A stretch of 64,000 nt of DNA, taken from the NCBI GenBank assembly GCA_033675545.1, contig JAWDGP010002436.1, positions 391,001 to 455,000 on the forward strand, read 5' to 3'. Under the pieces are notes generated by a model, which was given only the letters and a program-made list of their open reading frames with translations, did no database searches and was not told the DNA's origin. The first letter of the stretch is position 1. Each line of letters begins with the position of its first letter. This stretch comes from Elysia crispata. Its lineage: Eukaryota; Mollusca; Gastropoda; Plakobranchidae. The position numbers and the translations under genes were made by a program. Shown here in pieces: positions 23,742-38,122 of this stretch.

Positions 23742-26700
23742 CATGATGACCTTTCGCATTTTTCGCGTCAAACTCTTGAACGGCTCTTGAGAGTTAGTCC
23801 GACCGGTAGATCTACCCTGTATAACATCGCATTCAAAGTCTCTCAAATCTATCTTCACAGGTGAGTTCTGTTTAACGATTTTTTTTTTTTTATTTCGCTA
23901 TGACTTCTTTTCATAACATTAACTTGTTTTTGGATAACTTACTAAAGAGTCAAGAAATGGACTATACTCTAATGGCGTCTCACTCGTCATTTTTGTGTAA
24001 GTTACTTCGAAAATGTAGATCTAGATAATTCATCTCAAGAAAAGGCATCCATCAAGTTCTGCATAGTCGTATTCTTTGTAACTTGGAAAGTATCAATATA
24101 AATTTTCGGTTTTTCTTCTTGTTCTCACAAATATTAGGATCTTCTCTCACTTAACACGATTTGACAAGATTGTTTTCATGTCAAACCATATTTTTCGGAA
24201 AAGTTATGAAAAGGTTCAGATTTAAAGAAAAGTCATGGCTTTTTTAAGAAGTGTAGACAATAAAGCTAGAACAGTTCTCCTAATCTTTTGAAATTTATAT
24301 TTAGTTTTAGAGCCAACATGTTTGTGCATTTATTAGAGCTGTGAGATAACTTTTACAAAATTGAACAGGAATAACTTCTTAGTCAATTTGTGTAAGTTTG
24401 ATAGATCTAGATCTAGATTTAGTTCTGGGAGAAGTGCAGGCAACCTGCATTTTTCATTTTGTTTTCTTTTGAAAAGTTCTATGAATGATACTATGTGGCT
24501 TTCATATCTACATATGTTACCGCAGTCAAAGGTTTAAAGAGAATATACTGACAAACTTTCCCAGGATTGCTACAGGAAATTGTTTTCTTTGAAACTGATT
24601 TGGCTAAATTAAGCCAAAAGAAAATTATAAATATCTAGATCTATATCATAATGCAAAATCCGTATATGAGAAAACTTTATCAGTTTATGACAGGAAAGAA
24701 TTTGTTTTTAACTCATTCAAGGGTAAGATTGTGCAAAAAATATTTAGGGCAGGAAAATGTGCTTGTCTTTTTGTGTAAGTGAACCAATTCCAAGAATAGT
24801 AAATGAATTATTATATTTTCTCTCCTGCTTCATTTTTATAAAGTGTGCCAAACCAGCAACTTAATTTTAATGTTTAAATATTGATAACTTAAAGAAGGTT
24901 TTCAACAATCTAGATCTAGATCTAGGTGCAAACTTTCAAAGGATTTAATCTATAGAGCACTGTTTTCATCATGTCAGATAGCTACCATTCCTGAAAGTAG
25001 TGCAAGTTGCTATTTCTGGAAATTAAGTTAATTTTTTCAAATATTATTTCTTAAAGTTTATTATATTAGTTGTTAGAATTAAACAGTGAGAGATTTGTAA
25101 TGTTTTAAGTGCTGGTATTGGGAGATATTTCCTTAAGTTTTTGGAAAACTGTTTAGGAGTAGAGGTCCAGTTGTAATGCTTATTTCACAGTCTAGTTTTG
25201 ATTTCTATGGATAGAATGAAATGCATTTTATAAATTTAATAAAAATCCACACACCGGATACTGTTTGTTGTTAACATTAAACCATTCACACTGTTTCAGA
25301 AGATGAAATCTATGCAGCTACCTCTCAATTGGACAATATGTTTAATAATAATGGTTTATCACTAAGGACAACTTTTACCAAAGTAGAAGGAGAATTTGAA
25401 CATTTAAAAAAAAAAATTTTTTTTTATTATCCAGATGGCAGATGACATCAATCATGCAGCAGACAATAATACAAGCGGTTACCAGTGCTGGTAAGAATTT
25501 TATTCAAATTTTCCTCTTGAGTAATCATTCAGCATATTTTTTTGTCTAGATATTATGAAGACTATTACATTTACCCTTTTGACAAACAACATTTTTTGTC
25601 TTTAGCACAAGTAATCAAGAGGTCAAGGATTTTTTCACTTCCATCTAGTCTTGTTAAGTGTAGCAGTTATTACTGGTATTTGTTAGCATCATGTATGATA
25701 GTTATCCATTTTAGAAGTTTCACAATCAAAACAGCTCTACTCCAGCTATGGTAAGAGCATCACAGAAAATTAAAAGGTCAATTTAATTCCTATAAAATCC
25801 CTTCATGCACACAATTTTCCATTTCATTTTTTATATAAAAAAAAAACAAAGAAAAAAAAACATCACTTGGAGGAGAAATTATGTAGACTTGACTCCTCCT
25901 TTTTTGTTGTTGTTTCAGTTTCTACTCAATTGTTATTAGTCAAGAGGCTAAAAAGAATCTAATCCTTATTTTCGTGTCTAGAATTGCTATTGCATGATTT
26001 TAGATTTGTCTTTAGAATACAGTTTAAGCCATATAGAATGGTACCTTTCAATAGTCTCTTTTTTTTCTTTTTCAGTGAACAGTTTTTCATGAATTTATGA
26101 CCAAAGAAAAAGAAGCTTGTTCGTCTAAAGAAAACATCCAAAAGCCAAGCATGAGGCAGAATACTGTGCCAGGCTAATGACAGATGCTGAAAATGGGTAG
26201 CCTATTGCTTGAAGCAGAATTTACTGGTAAAGAATTGTTGGGGCAACTTAAAGCAGGAGCAGGAGGAGGAGCAAAATATGAAAAGCACTATGACTATGAG
26301 ATACAAATTGAAAAAGTCAATGACTCTACTAAAGTGTGCCTAAAGCTGAAAATATTCAGCTTGAATATTACAAATCATTTACATTATAGTTGTGAAGTTG
26401 AAATTTTAATTCTATTTGGTCGATTTTTCTTTAGTTGAATCTATAAAATATTGTTTACAGAAATGCATAGTATATGATTCAAATTTAAGGTGGTTCCCTG
26501 ATACCTGAAGAAAAATTCCTCAGTTCTGTTAACACTTTTGACTTTTAAAGCATACGATTTAAAGTTTTTAAAATTGACTTATCACCAAATAGTAGTTGCT
26601 ACAATGCTTCTCATTTCATTTGGGATGCAAGATATATTACATGTTTAGGTGTCAATGAAAAGCCCAATTTAAACACAACTTATCAAGAATATTTCTCAAT

Positions 26701-27200
26701 GCAAATTAGAATGAAAAAAGGTCAGTTGAAATGCATCTGATGCTTTATGTCACGAATGAAATTTTATTCTTGGTGGATTGTATGAAAAAGTGACTTACTT
26801 AAGTGACCACTTTGGTGTATGAAGGGTTCAATCTCATTTGATTTAAATCAATATGTACTTCATAAAATCATATTTTAAATAGGAGTTGTCAATTTTTATG
26901 CTATAATCCTAGCAAATGTATATGTTTACAAACAGGCCTATTCTTTGCCACTTTTTTAAATAAAGGGGAAATATCAAATTCGATGAAGTGATTATCATTA
27001 TGATTTCTAGTTTTTATTTCTGTATGACATACATCTCCTCTTTGAATTATATGAATTATATGTCCACTGCTTGGAAAGTACTAATGTGTGCAAAATGCTT
27101 GTTTTTAGATAAAAGAGCAATACTGTCTACAATATAGTATACCAATAATTTATTTTGATTTTCATGATGCAACATAATTTCAATAAACTTTCTTTGAATA
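23742..27200 (+). other. possible nested antisense spliced transcript
   Basis: Inferred layout: a noncoding first exon ending 23860 (CACAG/GTGAGT); a 56-nt exon at 25435-25490 with acceptor TTATTATCCAG, donor GTAAGA, and ATG directly after the acceptor; and a last exon starting 26076 (TTTTTCTTTTTCAG) with AATAAA at 27182-27187. Two short frames are possible. One opens MADDINHAADNNTSGYQC and stops soon after the join at 26076. The other starts at 25444 (MTSIMQQTIIQAVTSA) and runs through MTKEKEACSSKENIQK if the acceptor at 26082 is used, for about 47 residues. I recognise neither, so this may be a lncRNA or a decayed gene. It is antisense to SCYL2 inside the intron between exons c and d. Confidence 0.35.
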
Positions 27201-30200
27201 GTTCTTTATTTTTTTTAAATCTTTGACATGATCAGTGTTATAAAATTTGTTAAAGAATTGCAGTTCATTGTTTGTTTATCAGTTCTTTCCTTTGTTCGTT
27301 TTTGACCTGACAATTTTTCATGAAAATTAAAACTTAACAAAGATATTAACAAGAAAATAGAACTTCTTACATTAATTTTTTTTTATTCATTCACAAGTCT
27401 CATTCTTGAGTAGTTGAACTTAATAGCAGAGAGCGCGTGACTTCTTTACATTTTGTTTGTGTTTTTACATATATTTTTTGTGTTTATGTAGTTTTTTTTT
27501 ATAATAGTGCAGTATAATGAATAGAAGGATACAAATAATTTTGAACACATTACCAAACAATAACCCTGATGGATAGGCAATTTTAGACTACGTTACATGT
27601 AGCACTTAATGATAAATTTATGAGTCTGTGGAGTACTTCCAAATAGTAAGGGGTCTGATATTTTTCATAATATACTCTTACAACATATAATCCTTAAAAA
27701 ACAAATATTTGTTCAATTAAGAATGTTTTGACTATGAGCGCTTGAAAACGATGTTTTTTTCGTGTTATTATACGTATCAAGGGCAATTTCTGGCTAGAAT
27801 GAAGAATAAACATCTTATTTAAGCTTTTATCCTAAATTAAAAGATTATTGCAACGTTTTTTTCGCTTTAAGTCTATCCAAAGTATGATTATTTTTAGAGT
27901 AAAATATCAATATCTCCGTTTAATATTGCGTAATCAATCAAGGGCGATAACTCTGTCAATACTGAAGTACTTATATAAAAAAGTATATGATATCTTCAAC
28001 AAAGGTCTATACTACAACTTTGCTTCTTTGACTTATATAGAAATGTCTATAACTTTCAAGATAAAGGCATGCCATATGGGCGTAAAATCATGATAGATCT
28101 AAGCTACCTGTATTTGGCAATGGGTCATATGTCTTTCGGCCTCTCTCTTTTCACGTCTAAATTCTTATCTTCCAGTGTCTCTTCTACCCCTGCCTAGGTG
28201 CTCTCCGCTTAAATCTGCCTCTTTGCATGTATCTCTCTTTGTACCTGAGTATGTCTGCCTCTTTGCATCGATCTCTCTTTGTACCTGAGCATGTCTGCCT
28301 CTTTGGCTTACACGCTGGCTCTGTGCCTCGCTGTGTCTGCCTTTCTTTCCCTCTATGCATGTTTCCACCACTTTGTGAGTCTACTGTAAGTTTGTCTCCT
28401 TGTCTACATTCTTGTCTCTTTCTTCCTGCTTCATGGTATCTGACTGTCTCTATTTTTACCTCTAGATGATTGGTTTTTTTTCTATCTCCTCCTTTGTTTT
28501 TTTTTTCTTAGCATTACAGAAGATCAAAGATCATGTCAATTTGTGGATCCAAGCTCACAAGAAAGATTCACTATCCTGCAGTTTTTACCATTACTTAAAA
28601 CTGAGTCAAACGTTCCTCTACTTGAATTTTTTTAAAAATTTAATTTAATGTCTTACGAAGTAAAAACCAAAATAAACCAACAAAGACGCTGTATCTTATG
28701 CCAAACAATTAATGCGGACGGAAAGGTTTTCCTCACTTGAAAATTGTATATAATTAAAAATTCTTTGATCCAAATTCTTTCTAAAGCGAAAGTTATATAA
28801 TTTGAACAATTGAACATCTTCATATTAAAAAAGTCATATGTAATGGAAAAAAAAAGACAAAACCAGCTTTTAAACAATAGCGAAATAACACAATAAGTCA
28901 GATTAGCTATTTGTGTGTTTCCGTGTCCTGTTCTATTTAAAGATCCTTCTTAACTCTCACGACAAGGCTCTCTCGGCAAGAACGAGAAGCGCGCCATTAG
29001 AATTTCTTACCGTCTATTTAGCCGTGTGTGCTTGATAATAAGCGTTTAAATAGCTTAGAAATAGATTTGGACTGAACAAGTTAATATAATTAATATGATT
29101 CTTGCTCAAAGAAAGTCTTTCTAATGTCAACAATGCTTAGTTCACCCTAAACACATATTATTCTCAGGTTATTTGACATCCTCTTTGATTAGCCATGCCA
29201 TTGCTAATCCGTCTTAGATAAGAAATGAATATGCGAAATTTCGAATCAAAATGCATGGTTTTCGCTGCTAACAAAAGAATGTTCTCTTATGAAGAATGAT
29301 ATGGAAAATAGTTCCTTTAAGAACTCATTAAACTCATTCTTTGTGCAGAAAGAGATAATAAATATATCGCGTTTCCTTGTTCTCACAGGGGCTCTAATGA
29401 TGCTTAGAATGTGTTCATGGCATTTCAAAATATAACTCTCAACAAAAGTTTCTCTTCCTATGTTAAAAAATAGCATTTACCATCATCATTATCACAATAT
29501 GGTCACGAACTGGCGAACCAGATATTAAGACTTCCACGTGTGTTTGTCCGTTAATCAAAATAGAGCGGATACAAGTCTTGCAAACACTCCTCGATTTCAG
29601 CCAAGAATAGGAACAGCACAGCTCAAGATAGTCCACCACTGGCTCACTTTTGCTCCAGGCAATATTCTCATATTTATAATTATGTTCTTTTGACGGAAAC
29701 AAAGATGTTGAAGATGTTCTTGATTTATTTAGAAAATTTGATTCAAGCGAGTAAATTTAAAAGATAATAGAAATATATAACATAAAAGATATCTCGAGTT
29801 TTTCTCCTTCAGAACTTGATTATTGCTCCAAATCTCTAGCCACATTTGAAACTGATATTTCCCCTCAAAATTTTTAAAGAATATTATTAACATACTCTCC
29901 CAGAAATACATGACATTAAAACCATGAGCAGCTCTTTGCAGGCGACCTGAAAAGCTGAGATAACTCTAACTTCAAAGCGTTGCGCCCTATAAGAGTAACA
30001 ATAAAAGGTCCAGAAATAACTGCCACAAAGCCTCATCTAAGACTTGCGTAGTAAAACAAAATCACGGACAAAATTGTTAGCACTGACAAAATAATGATAG
30101 AAGTGTAACATAAGAATGGTTACTAATTAGATCTCCCGTGAATCTATTTCAGTTCAGTTTAATCATCCTGCTATACAAGATGAACAACGGTTCTGGGAAC

Positions 30201-30402
30201 AGAATAGGATATGTTTCTTTGTGTTCTGGTTCAGGTTTTAATCTTCTTCAGTTGTATTGTATTGCTGTACATTGCAAAGCACAAAATGGATTAATTTGAG
30301 AAGCGACATGACGCTAGTCCGTAAAGGTCGCTTGACACAACCTTCAAAACATGAGGCAACGAGAGATAAATAGTGAAATAAGTAAAAAAAAAGTATCATC
30401 CT
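27201..30402. other. intron sequence, no gene seen
   Basis: AT-rich interior of the SCYL2 intron between exons c and d. At 28194-28290 GTCTGCCTCTTTGCATCGAT-type strings form a short local duplication of about 40 bp. No coding exon was recognised. Confidence 0.45.
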
Positions 30403-30658
30403 AGACGTTTCACTATGTTCTCACCACATGTGGCTCAAACAATAGACGTTTCAACATGTTCTCATCACATGTGGCTCACACAGCAGACGTTTCACCATGT
30501 TCTCACCACATGTGGCTCACACATCAGACGTTTCAACATATTCTCAACCCATGTGGCTCACAGAACAGACGTTTCACCATGTTGTCATCACATGTGGCTC
30601 AAACAATAGACGCTTTAACATGTTGTCACCACATGTGGCTCACACATCAGACGTTTCA
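30403..30658. repeat. 41-bp minisatellite, about 6 copies
   Basis: Unit of 41 bp with core AGACGTTTCAACATGTTCTC and ACATGTGGCTCACACA. Most units carry the palindrome CACATGTG, an E-box type sequence. Open frames with repeating SPHVAHT are repeat translations, as 41 bp shifts the frame each unit. Confidence 0.95.
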
Positions 30659-31794
30659 TTATGTTTTCCGCTCAACAGTGTGATGCCTGCTAGTAATTTT
30701 TCTCTGCTGTTTCTGCAATTTGTACTCACTAATGTTGTACTGACTACATTCCTTGAGTTTTGATATCTTTAAGTGACTCTTATAAGCTTTTTTCTCCGAT
30801 ACTTGCTACTATGGCACTGACTATTCTCCTCTGGTCTTTCTGTAATACCTGTGGGTATTCCTTGTATTTTCCTAATGCATCCTTGTGACACATTCAGCAC
30901 AGTTTTATGGTTTTTCTAGAATACACTGACTTTTATATTTTGGGAATTGAGATTCAGGCTGATCCTTTCCTAGAAATTCATTAAGAGCGCCGAATGAACG
31001 GTTCTGATTTGGTCAGCGATTTCCGAGTCAAGTTTCCATCTCAGCAATCCAAGAGCGAGCGAAGCGATTTGTGATGGCTTGATTTTTGCATCAAACAGCT
31101 GAACTTATTATATACAAAAAAAGAAAAAGAAAACCCAAACAAAAAACAAAATTTATTGGGTTTTGTCTTAAAACCTACGTTGACAAGTGGATTTAAGAGT
31201 AATTACAGTAATTTGTGACTGTGACATGGGTCAGGTTTCAAAATATTCCGATATGCAGATAACAAAACAGTATTTCAATATGACTGTCTCTATGTTCTAT
31301 GAAATATAAGAGAACAGCTCAATCGAATGTGCTAACTAATCACTACATGGTGTTGATAATTATTATTATTTGTGCTTTACACAAAGTTAGAATATAGGGA
31401 CGTTTTCTTTCATTAAATGCTTGATATAAATCTACCATAAGATGACCTAGAGTTTTCTTTACATACCAAACCAGCCTGCATCGAGCTAGACTGAGCCGTA
31501 TAGTAGACGCAGTGTTGCTTCTCAACCCGTCATACTTTAGGACAAACCTTTCAAGAGGGATGTAAAGTAAAGCGACAGTTATAGGTATCGTGACTCTACT
31601 GGAGCAGAGAAAATACTGCGTCTTTAGAGCGTGTTTTGTCCGAAAATTAAAATTGTTTCATATTTTAATTAACACAAACCCATGAAGAAGTAGGCTGTAG
31701 CTCACTGGCCCAAAGCTGGACAAATCGTCGAGTTTTTGTTCAATTTTTCCCTTCCCGATATTTCTAGCCCACACAAGTAGCTGCCTCTTCTCAC
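30659..31794. other. intron sequence before exon c
   Basis: About 1.1 kb of AT-rich intron with no further exon or array recognised. Confidence 0.5.
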
Positions 31795-31935
31795 CTTCCC
31801 ATCTTTGATTTTCTCAGCGAAACCAAAGCCGAAGAGTTTCCAGCCTCCCTTCTTGTTGAGCAGCACCGAGTGCGGGCCCAAGTTACAGTGGACCAACCGC
31901 TCCTTGTTGTGGATGTAAGACAGCGCGTCCGTGAT
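31795..31935 (-). CDS. SCYL2: SCYL2 exon c: degenerate catalytic loop and DFG
   Basis: The acceptor is TTGTTCCTCAG above 31935 and the donor is GGGAAG/GTGAGA below 31795. It is 47 codons, phase 0 at both ends. ITDALSYIHNKERLVHCNLG corresponds to SEGLSFLHSS..MVHGNITPENI, so the HRD catalytic Asp is absent (HCN). WKLFGFGF replaces the metal-binding DFG with GFG, like WKIMGFDF in SCYL2. Loss of both acidic residues marks a pseudokinase. The sequence was probably never catalytically competent in the classical sense; residual activity in the family is debated. Confidence 0.95.
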
Positions 31936-31951
31936 CTGAGGAACAATGCTT

Positions 31952-32586
31952 GGTTGTGAGAGGAAGTATTCTAGGGTGATTGTGAGAGGAAATAGTCTAG
32001 GGTGGTTGTGAGAGGAAATAGTCTAGGGTGGTTGTGAGAGGAAGTATTCTAGGGTGGTTGTGAGAGGAAGTATTCTAGGGTGGTTGTGAGAGGAAGTATT
32101 CTAGGGTGGTTGTGAGAGGAAGTATTCTAGGGTGGTTGTGAGAGGAAGTAGTCTAGGGTGGTTGTGAGAGGAAGTATTCTAGGGTGGTTGTGAGAGGAAG
32201 TATTCTAGGGTGGTTGTGAGAGGAAGAGGGTGATTGTGAGAGGAAGTATTCTAGGGTGGTTGTGAGAGGAAGTATTCTAGGGTGGTTGTGAGAGGAAGTA
32301 TTCTAGGGTGATTGTGAGAGGAAATAGTCTAGGGTGGTTGTGAGAGGAAATAGTCTAGGGTGGTTGTGAGAGGAAGTATTCTAGGGTGGTTGTGAGAGGA
32401 AGTATTCTAGGGTGGTTGTGAGAGGAAGTATTCTAGGGTGGTTGTGAGAGGAAGTATTCTAGGGTGGTTGTGAGAGGAAGAGGGTGATTGTGAGAGGAAG
32501 TATTCTAGGGTGGTTGTGAGAGGAAGTATTCTAGGGTGGTTGTGAGAGGAAGTATTCTAGGGTGGTTGTGAGAGGAAGTATTCTAG
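31952..32586 (-). repeat. 27-bp minisatellite abutting the exon c acceptor
   Basis: About 23 units of 27 bp, plus-strand core TTGTGAGAGGAAGTATTCTA then GGGTGGT. On the SCYL2 sense strand the unit reads as a pyrimidine tract (ACTTCCTCTCACAACCACCCTAG) that ends in AG, a good 3'-splice-site mimic. The array begins about 16 bp beyond the real acceptor, and the true pre-acceptor sequence shares TACTTCCTCTCACAACCA with the unit. Some copies have a shortened GAGG spacer (near 32223 and 32479). Confidence 0.96.
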
Positions 32587-33805
32587 AGACGTACTCCAGC
32601 CTGGAAACCCTGAGCATAGTTTTTAGACATTTAACCGCGGTGATAAAGTTACCCCAAAAATATTCATAAGCTTTTCTCAGTACTGAAATACTTTACTTTC
32701 CCTAATACCTGGGAACAAATATGTAAGGCTCTGTATCCAATAGAGGAAACTGAGTGGAATTCGACGGCAGATTGTTAAACTGTAGTTCTAACTTCGTTTT
32801 GTAGCTTTTGAAGAAACTTGAGGCATCATATCAAAGCGATCTTATTTTCTTGACAACAGCATTTTATAATTCTTTCTCCGAAATTGGGCTGGCTGAGTGC
32901 TAACCGACCAGACTGGTGCATGTTGCAACCTACACACTCGCGTCTCTCAGGCCAGCGTCCTGGTGAATGAAGTATTCTAGATGATGTTTCAGACTTCTGA
33001 GAAAGGATTTTAACCGGATTAAATCAAACAATTTAAATACAGCCCATACCTGTGCTTTTTCACATCTAAGAAACCTTTGTACGAAAGAGACCTCAAGAAT
33101 ATCCTGATAGCCTTATTGCTTCAATTCATGATTACAAAAAGGTATTTCAGTACTTTTTTATCTTTGAAATTAGCAGAAGAATAACATTAAGCCAAGTTCT
33201 CCATGCTATGTGCAACACACGGGAGGTTCACTATTCCAATAATTATTCCCAAGGCTAAAATTCTAATCTAAATAATGAGCAGCATGTTTTCATGGAAACG
33301 ACTTTCCAAACACAAAACATCATGATACTCTATTGCTCTGCCTCTATCTCATGCATAAAATTCACAAATATAAAATTCGAGAAAGAAACGATTTTAACTT
33401 ATCTAAAGCTATCTCGAAATCAAAGCTCAGCTCTCATTGGCTAGTTTGAGTTTTGTTAAGGAATTAAGCTTGCACATGTTGGTGTATAAGTTAAAAAAAA
33501 TTGCAAGCAATATTGATCACAAGAGAAAGCTGTTGAACAAAAGAAGTAAAATATTAAAAACTGTAAATCAGTTGCCAGAGATACAAAACTATCACCCGGC
33601 AGACGGGTTCCAGTTGGGGACAGCTTCTAAAAATTAATCTGAAGTTGAAAAGACGCGGCGATAAAAAAGATTTCCGAAAGAAAACAATTTTCGTTTTTTT
33701 CCCTCCCTATCATTTTTCTTTTTACTACTTTTATCATATTTTTTCTGCTTTCCCTATACAGCATAGTCTACTCTACTTTTAAACGATGACGACAGAGAAG
33801 GGTAA
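32587..33805. other. intron between exons b and c, no gene seen
   Basis: AT-rich intron. A plus-strand open frame at 33437-33637 is Lys-rich and not recognised; it has no conserved domain and probably arises by chance. Confidence 0.45.
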
Positions 33806-33810
33806 ATAGA

Positions 33811-33890
<80 letters not shown>

Positions 33891-33952
33891 GATACACACA
33901 CAGAGACATTGTGCGAGATAAAGACAGAAAAAGAAAGAGAGAGTGAGAGATA

Positions 33953-34022
<70 letters not shown>

Positions 34023-34024
34023 GG
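33806..34024. repeat. two (GA)n microsatellites
   Basis: GA tracts at about 33816-33890 and 33958-34012 separated by degenerate purine sequence. Ser-Leu and Arg-Glu frames are artefacts. Confidence 0.97.
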
Positions 34025-34165
34025 AAAGAGGAATCAGAGAGAAAAGGATGATACATACAGAAAGAGAGAAGGCAAAAGAGCTACACTGAGACAATGAGCA
34101 TGGGACAGGCGCCTCGATCATCATACACAAAGGTAGTTGATTTGCTTCTTCATGAGATAGATACA

Positions 34166-35115
<950 letters not shown>

Positions 35116-35117
35116 AG

Positions 35118-35124
35118 AAAAGAA

Positions 35125-35203
<79 letters not shown>

Positions 35204-35225
35204 AAGAGGCACAGAGAGAGAGGAG
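35118..35225. repeat. (GA)n microsatellite
   Basis: GA tract about 105 bp upstream of the donor side of exon b in plus-strand coordinates, so on the sense strand it is (CT)n in the intron just after exon b. Confidence 0.97.
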
Positions 35226-35330
35226 GGGGAAGGGGGTAAATATAAAAACTGACATCCTACTAACTCAAGTGCTATACTGAATATTAGTATTACAAATATC
35301 ATGACATTGATTAATACATGGCAGTTTTAC

Positions 35331-35375
35331 CTGTACAATCCCATGTTTGATCTCCAGCTCAATGAAATCATGTTC
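35331..35375 (-). CDS. SCYL2: SCYL2 exon b: 15-codon helix-E start
   Basis: A 45-nt exon bounded by TTGTGTTTCAG and CAG/GTAAAA, phase 0 at both ends. It encodes EHDFIELEIKHGIVQ, matching YKLYEVETKYGLLQ of SCYL2 directly before the SEGLSFLH helix that exon c supplies. Its small size is unusual, but the homology continues without gap from exon a through exon c. Confidence 0.9.
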
Positions 35376-36395
35376 CTGAAACACAAGGGAAATAGAGGAA
35401 TCAAATAAAGAAAATGTGTGTGTGTTTGTGTGTGCTTATGTGTGTGAGAGAAGACTGAACATTTAAAGATCCATTGAACGAGTCTTGGCCTGGGACACAG
35501 TATCTAGACTGTTTATATACACAGGCGTCTACTCGCTTCTAAATAAACAGCTTAAACCATTTCCTTCCTAACCTAACACTATTGAAGTCTTGAGATTTGG
35601 TAATGCATTACAGCAGCAAGCAGGGCATTACGCAGTTAATTTTTTATATTACTTTAAACAGATACAAGTTAAAATATGGGCTCAATCTAATAAAAAAGGA
35701 AGACTATAAACACGAGGAAAACCTATTAGGCAAACCAGAGAGACACGATCCGTTTGTATGAAGATCATGTATTCCCTTAGGTGAGACAAAAATAAGCACC
35801 TTATCCGATTCCAGACATCTTGTTTTCTCCTCACAAAATGATTCAAGATAAAAAAAAAAGTTTCTTTAACATTAGTCATAGTCTGAATGCTCTTTGTTTG
35901 TTTTTACCATCCCCAGAAAAAAATAGCGCGGAAAGTTCCTTTTGTTTTTGGCTTTGGTGAAAGGCTTTGAAACAATGGGTTTGAAAGCCTCATCTGTTAT
36001 CTTTCTATGCTGATGAAAAAAAAAAATCTCACTTCATGTTTCTGGTAAATCCCATGACGAAGTAGACACTTAAGACACGCCCACTACGTGACTAAGTGAA
36101 CCTCTCGTTCTGACATGAAATCAGTTTTGTAAAAACTTCGTTCTAAGAATGAAATAATGTTATTATTCCCAAAATTGCGTTCGTTGGGTAATTCCGCCGC
36201 AAAGTGTCTCAACGAGTGTTGAAACTGTAAGAGGATTCTAGCTACTATTAATGAATAATAAATTGCATCTAAAGACGTTGAAAAAATAGGTTTATCTTAA
36301 CTTTTCTACACTTGTTGAAGCATCCCACTAAACACTACATTCCCGTTACATTAACTATGCTAGTGCAGAATAAAACTAAGTCTCTGCCTTACTTT
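35376..36395. other. intron between exons a and b
   Basis: AT-rich intron with a short (TG)n near 35418-35448. No other exon was recognised. Confidence 0.5.
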
Positions 36396-36488
36396 CTTCT
36401 TCTTCTTCTTCTTCTTCTTCTTCTTCTTCTTCTTCTTCTTCTTCTTCTTCTTCTTCTTCTTCTTCTTCTTCTTCTTCTTCTTCTTCTT

Positions 36489-36519
<31 letters not shown>

Positions 36520-36528
36520 TCATCATCA

Positions 36529-36604
<76 letters not shown>

Positions 36605-36625
36605 CATCATCATCATCATCATCAT
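36396..36625. repeat. (TTC)n-(ATC)n-(ATT)n-(ATC)n compound microsatellite
   Basis: About 123 bp of TTC, then ATC, ATT and ATC blocks. It ends about 47 bp from the donor of exon a; on the sense strand it reads GAT, AAT and GAA blocks. Poly-Leu, poly-Lys and poly-Arg frames are repeat translations. Confidence 0.98.
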
Positions 36626-36671
36626 ACAAAAAGTTTAAATATAAACCTAATGTCCGGCAGGTTTCACTGAC

Positions 36672-36771
36672 CCGAATGTCCGGTGGCAGCGGGGTGGGCA
36701 GCCTCTCGTGGATTCCGAGGACATTGGACAGGCTGGCGAACACCGGCTCCGAGGCGAAGGCTAGACTGTCA
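36672..36771 (-). CDS. SCYL2: SCYL2 exon a: pseudokinase hinge, EPVFASLSN
   Basis: The acceptor is TATCTCGGTTCTCAG above 36771 and the donor is CGG/GTCAGT below 36672. One base completes a codon from the missing upstream exon, then DSLAFASEPVFASLSNVLG and LPTPLPPDIR follow, matching DCLAFCTEPVFASLANVLG...LPSPISPDI of SCYL2 almost residue for residue. This is the hinge region between kinase lobes. An alternative acceptor six bases inside (TGACAG) would remove two residues. This is the most 5' exon I can find. Confidence 0.95.
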
Positions 36772-36956
36772 CTGAGAACCGAGATAAACCAGAGACGGTC
36801 ACTTTACACAGAGACGGAAGAGAGTGGGTGTGAAGGAAGGACAGAGAGCATGGAAGGAGAAGTTAAGAAGAGGGAGGATTATTGAGGAGTGGAGGGAAAA
36901 AACGGGTGAAACAAAAAGGTTGTGATATACGCCTTAGAAAAACAAGGTGGGGGGAA

Positions 36957-37793
<837 letters not shown>

Positions 37794-37819
37794 CTCTCCA
37801 TATCTCTCTCTCTCTCCAT

Positions 37820-37869
<50 letters not shown>

Positions 37870-38023
37870 GTCTGTCTCACGCACACTCAAGCACTTGCTC
37901 GCTCTCTGCAATAGTAAAGAAAAATAATGTAAAGTCTAGTTTTCAACCGCGGCTTTATCAGATCTGTCTCTTGTCTGTCTGTCACCGCCTCTCTTTCATT
38001 TCTCATTCTTTCCCTATATCTGA

Positions 38024-38121
<98 letters not shown>
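37794..38121. repeat. two (CT)n microsatellites
   Basis: CT tracts at about 37798-37865 and 38028-38121 with about 160 bp of ordinary sequence between them. Confidence 0.97.

Positions 38122-38122
<1 letters not shown>

Noticed and set aside
23622-23860. Open frame running into the candidate first exon of the nested transcript
   Set aside because: About 79 codons without an ATG; it overlaps the promoter motif, so it is more likely untranslated.
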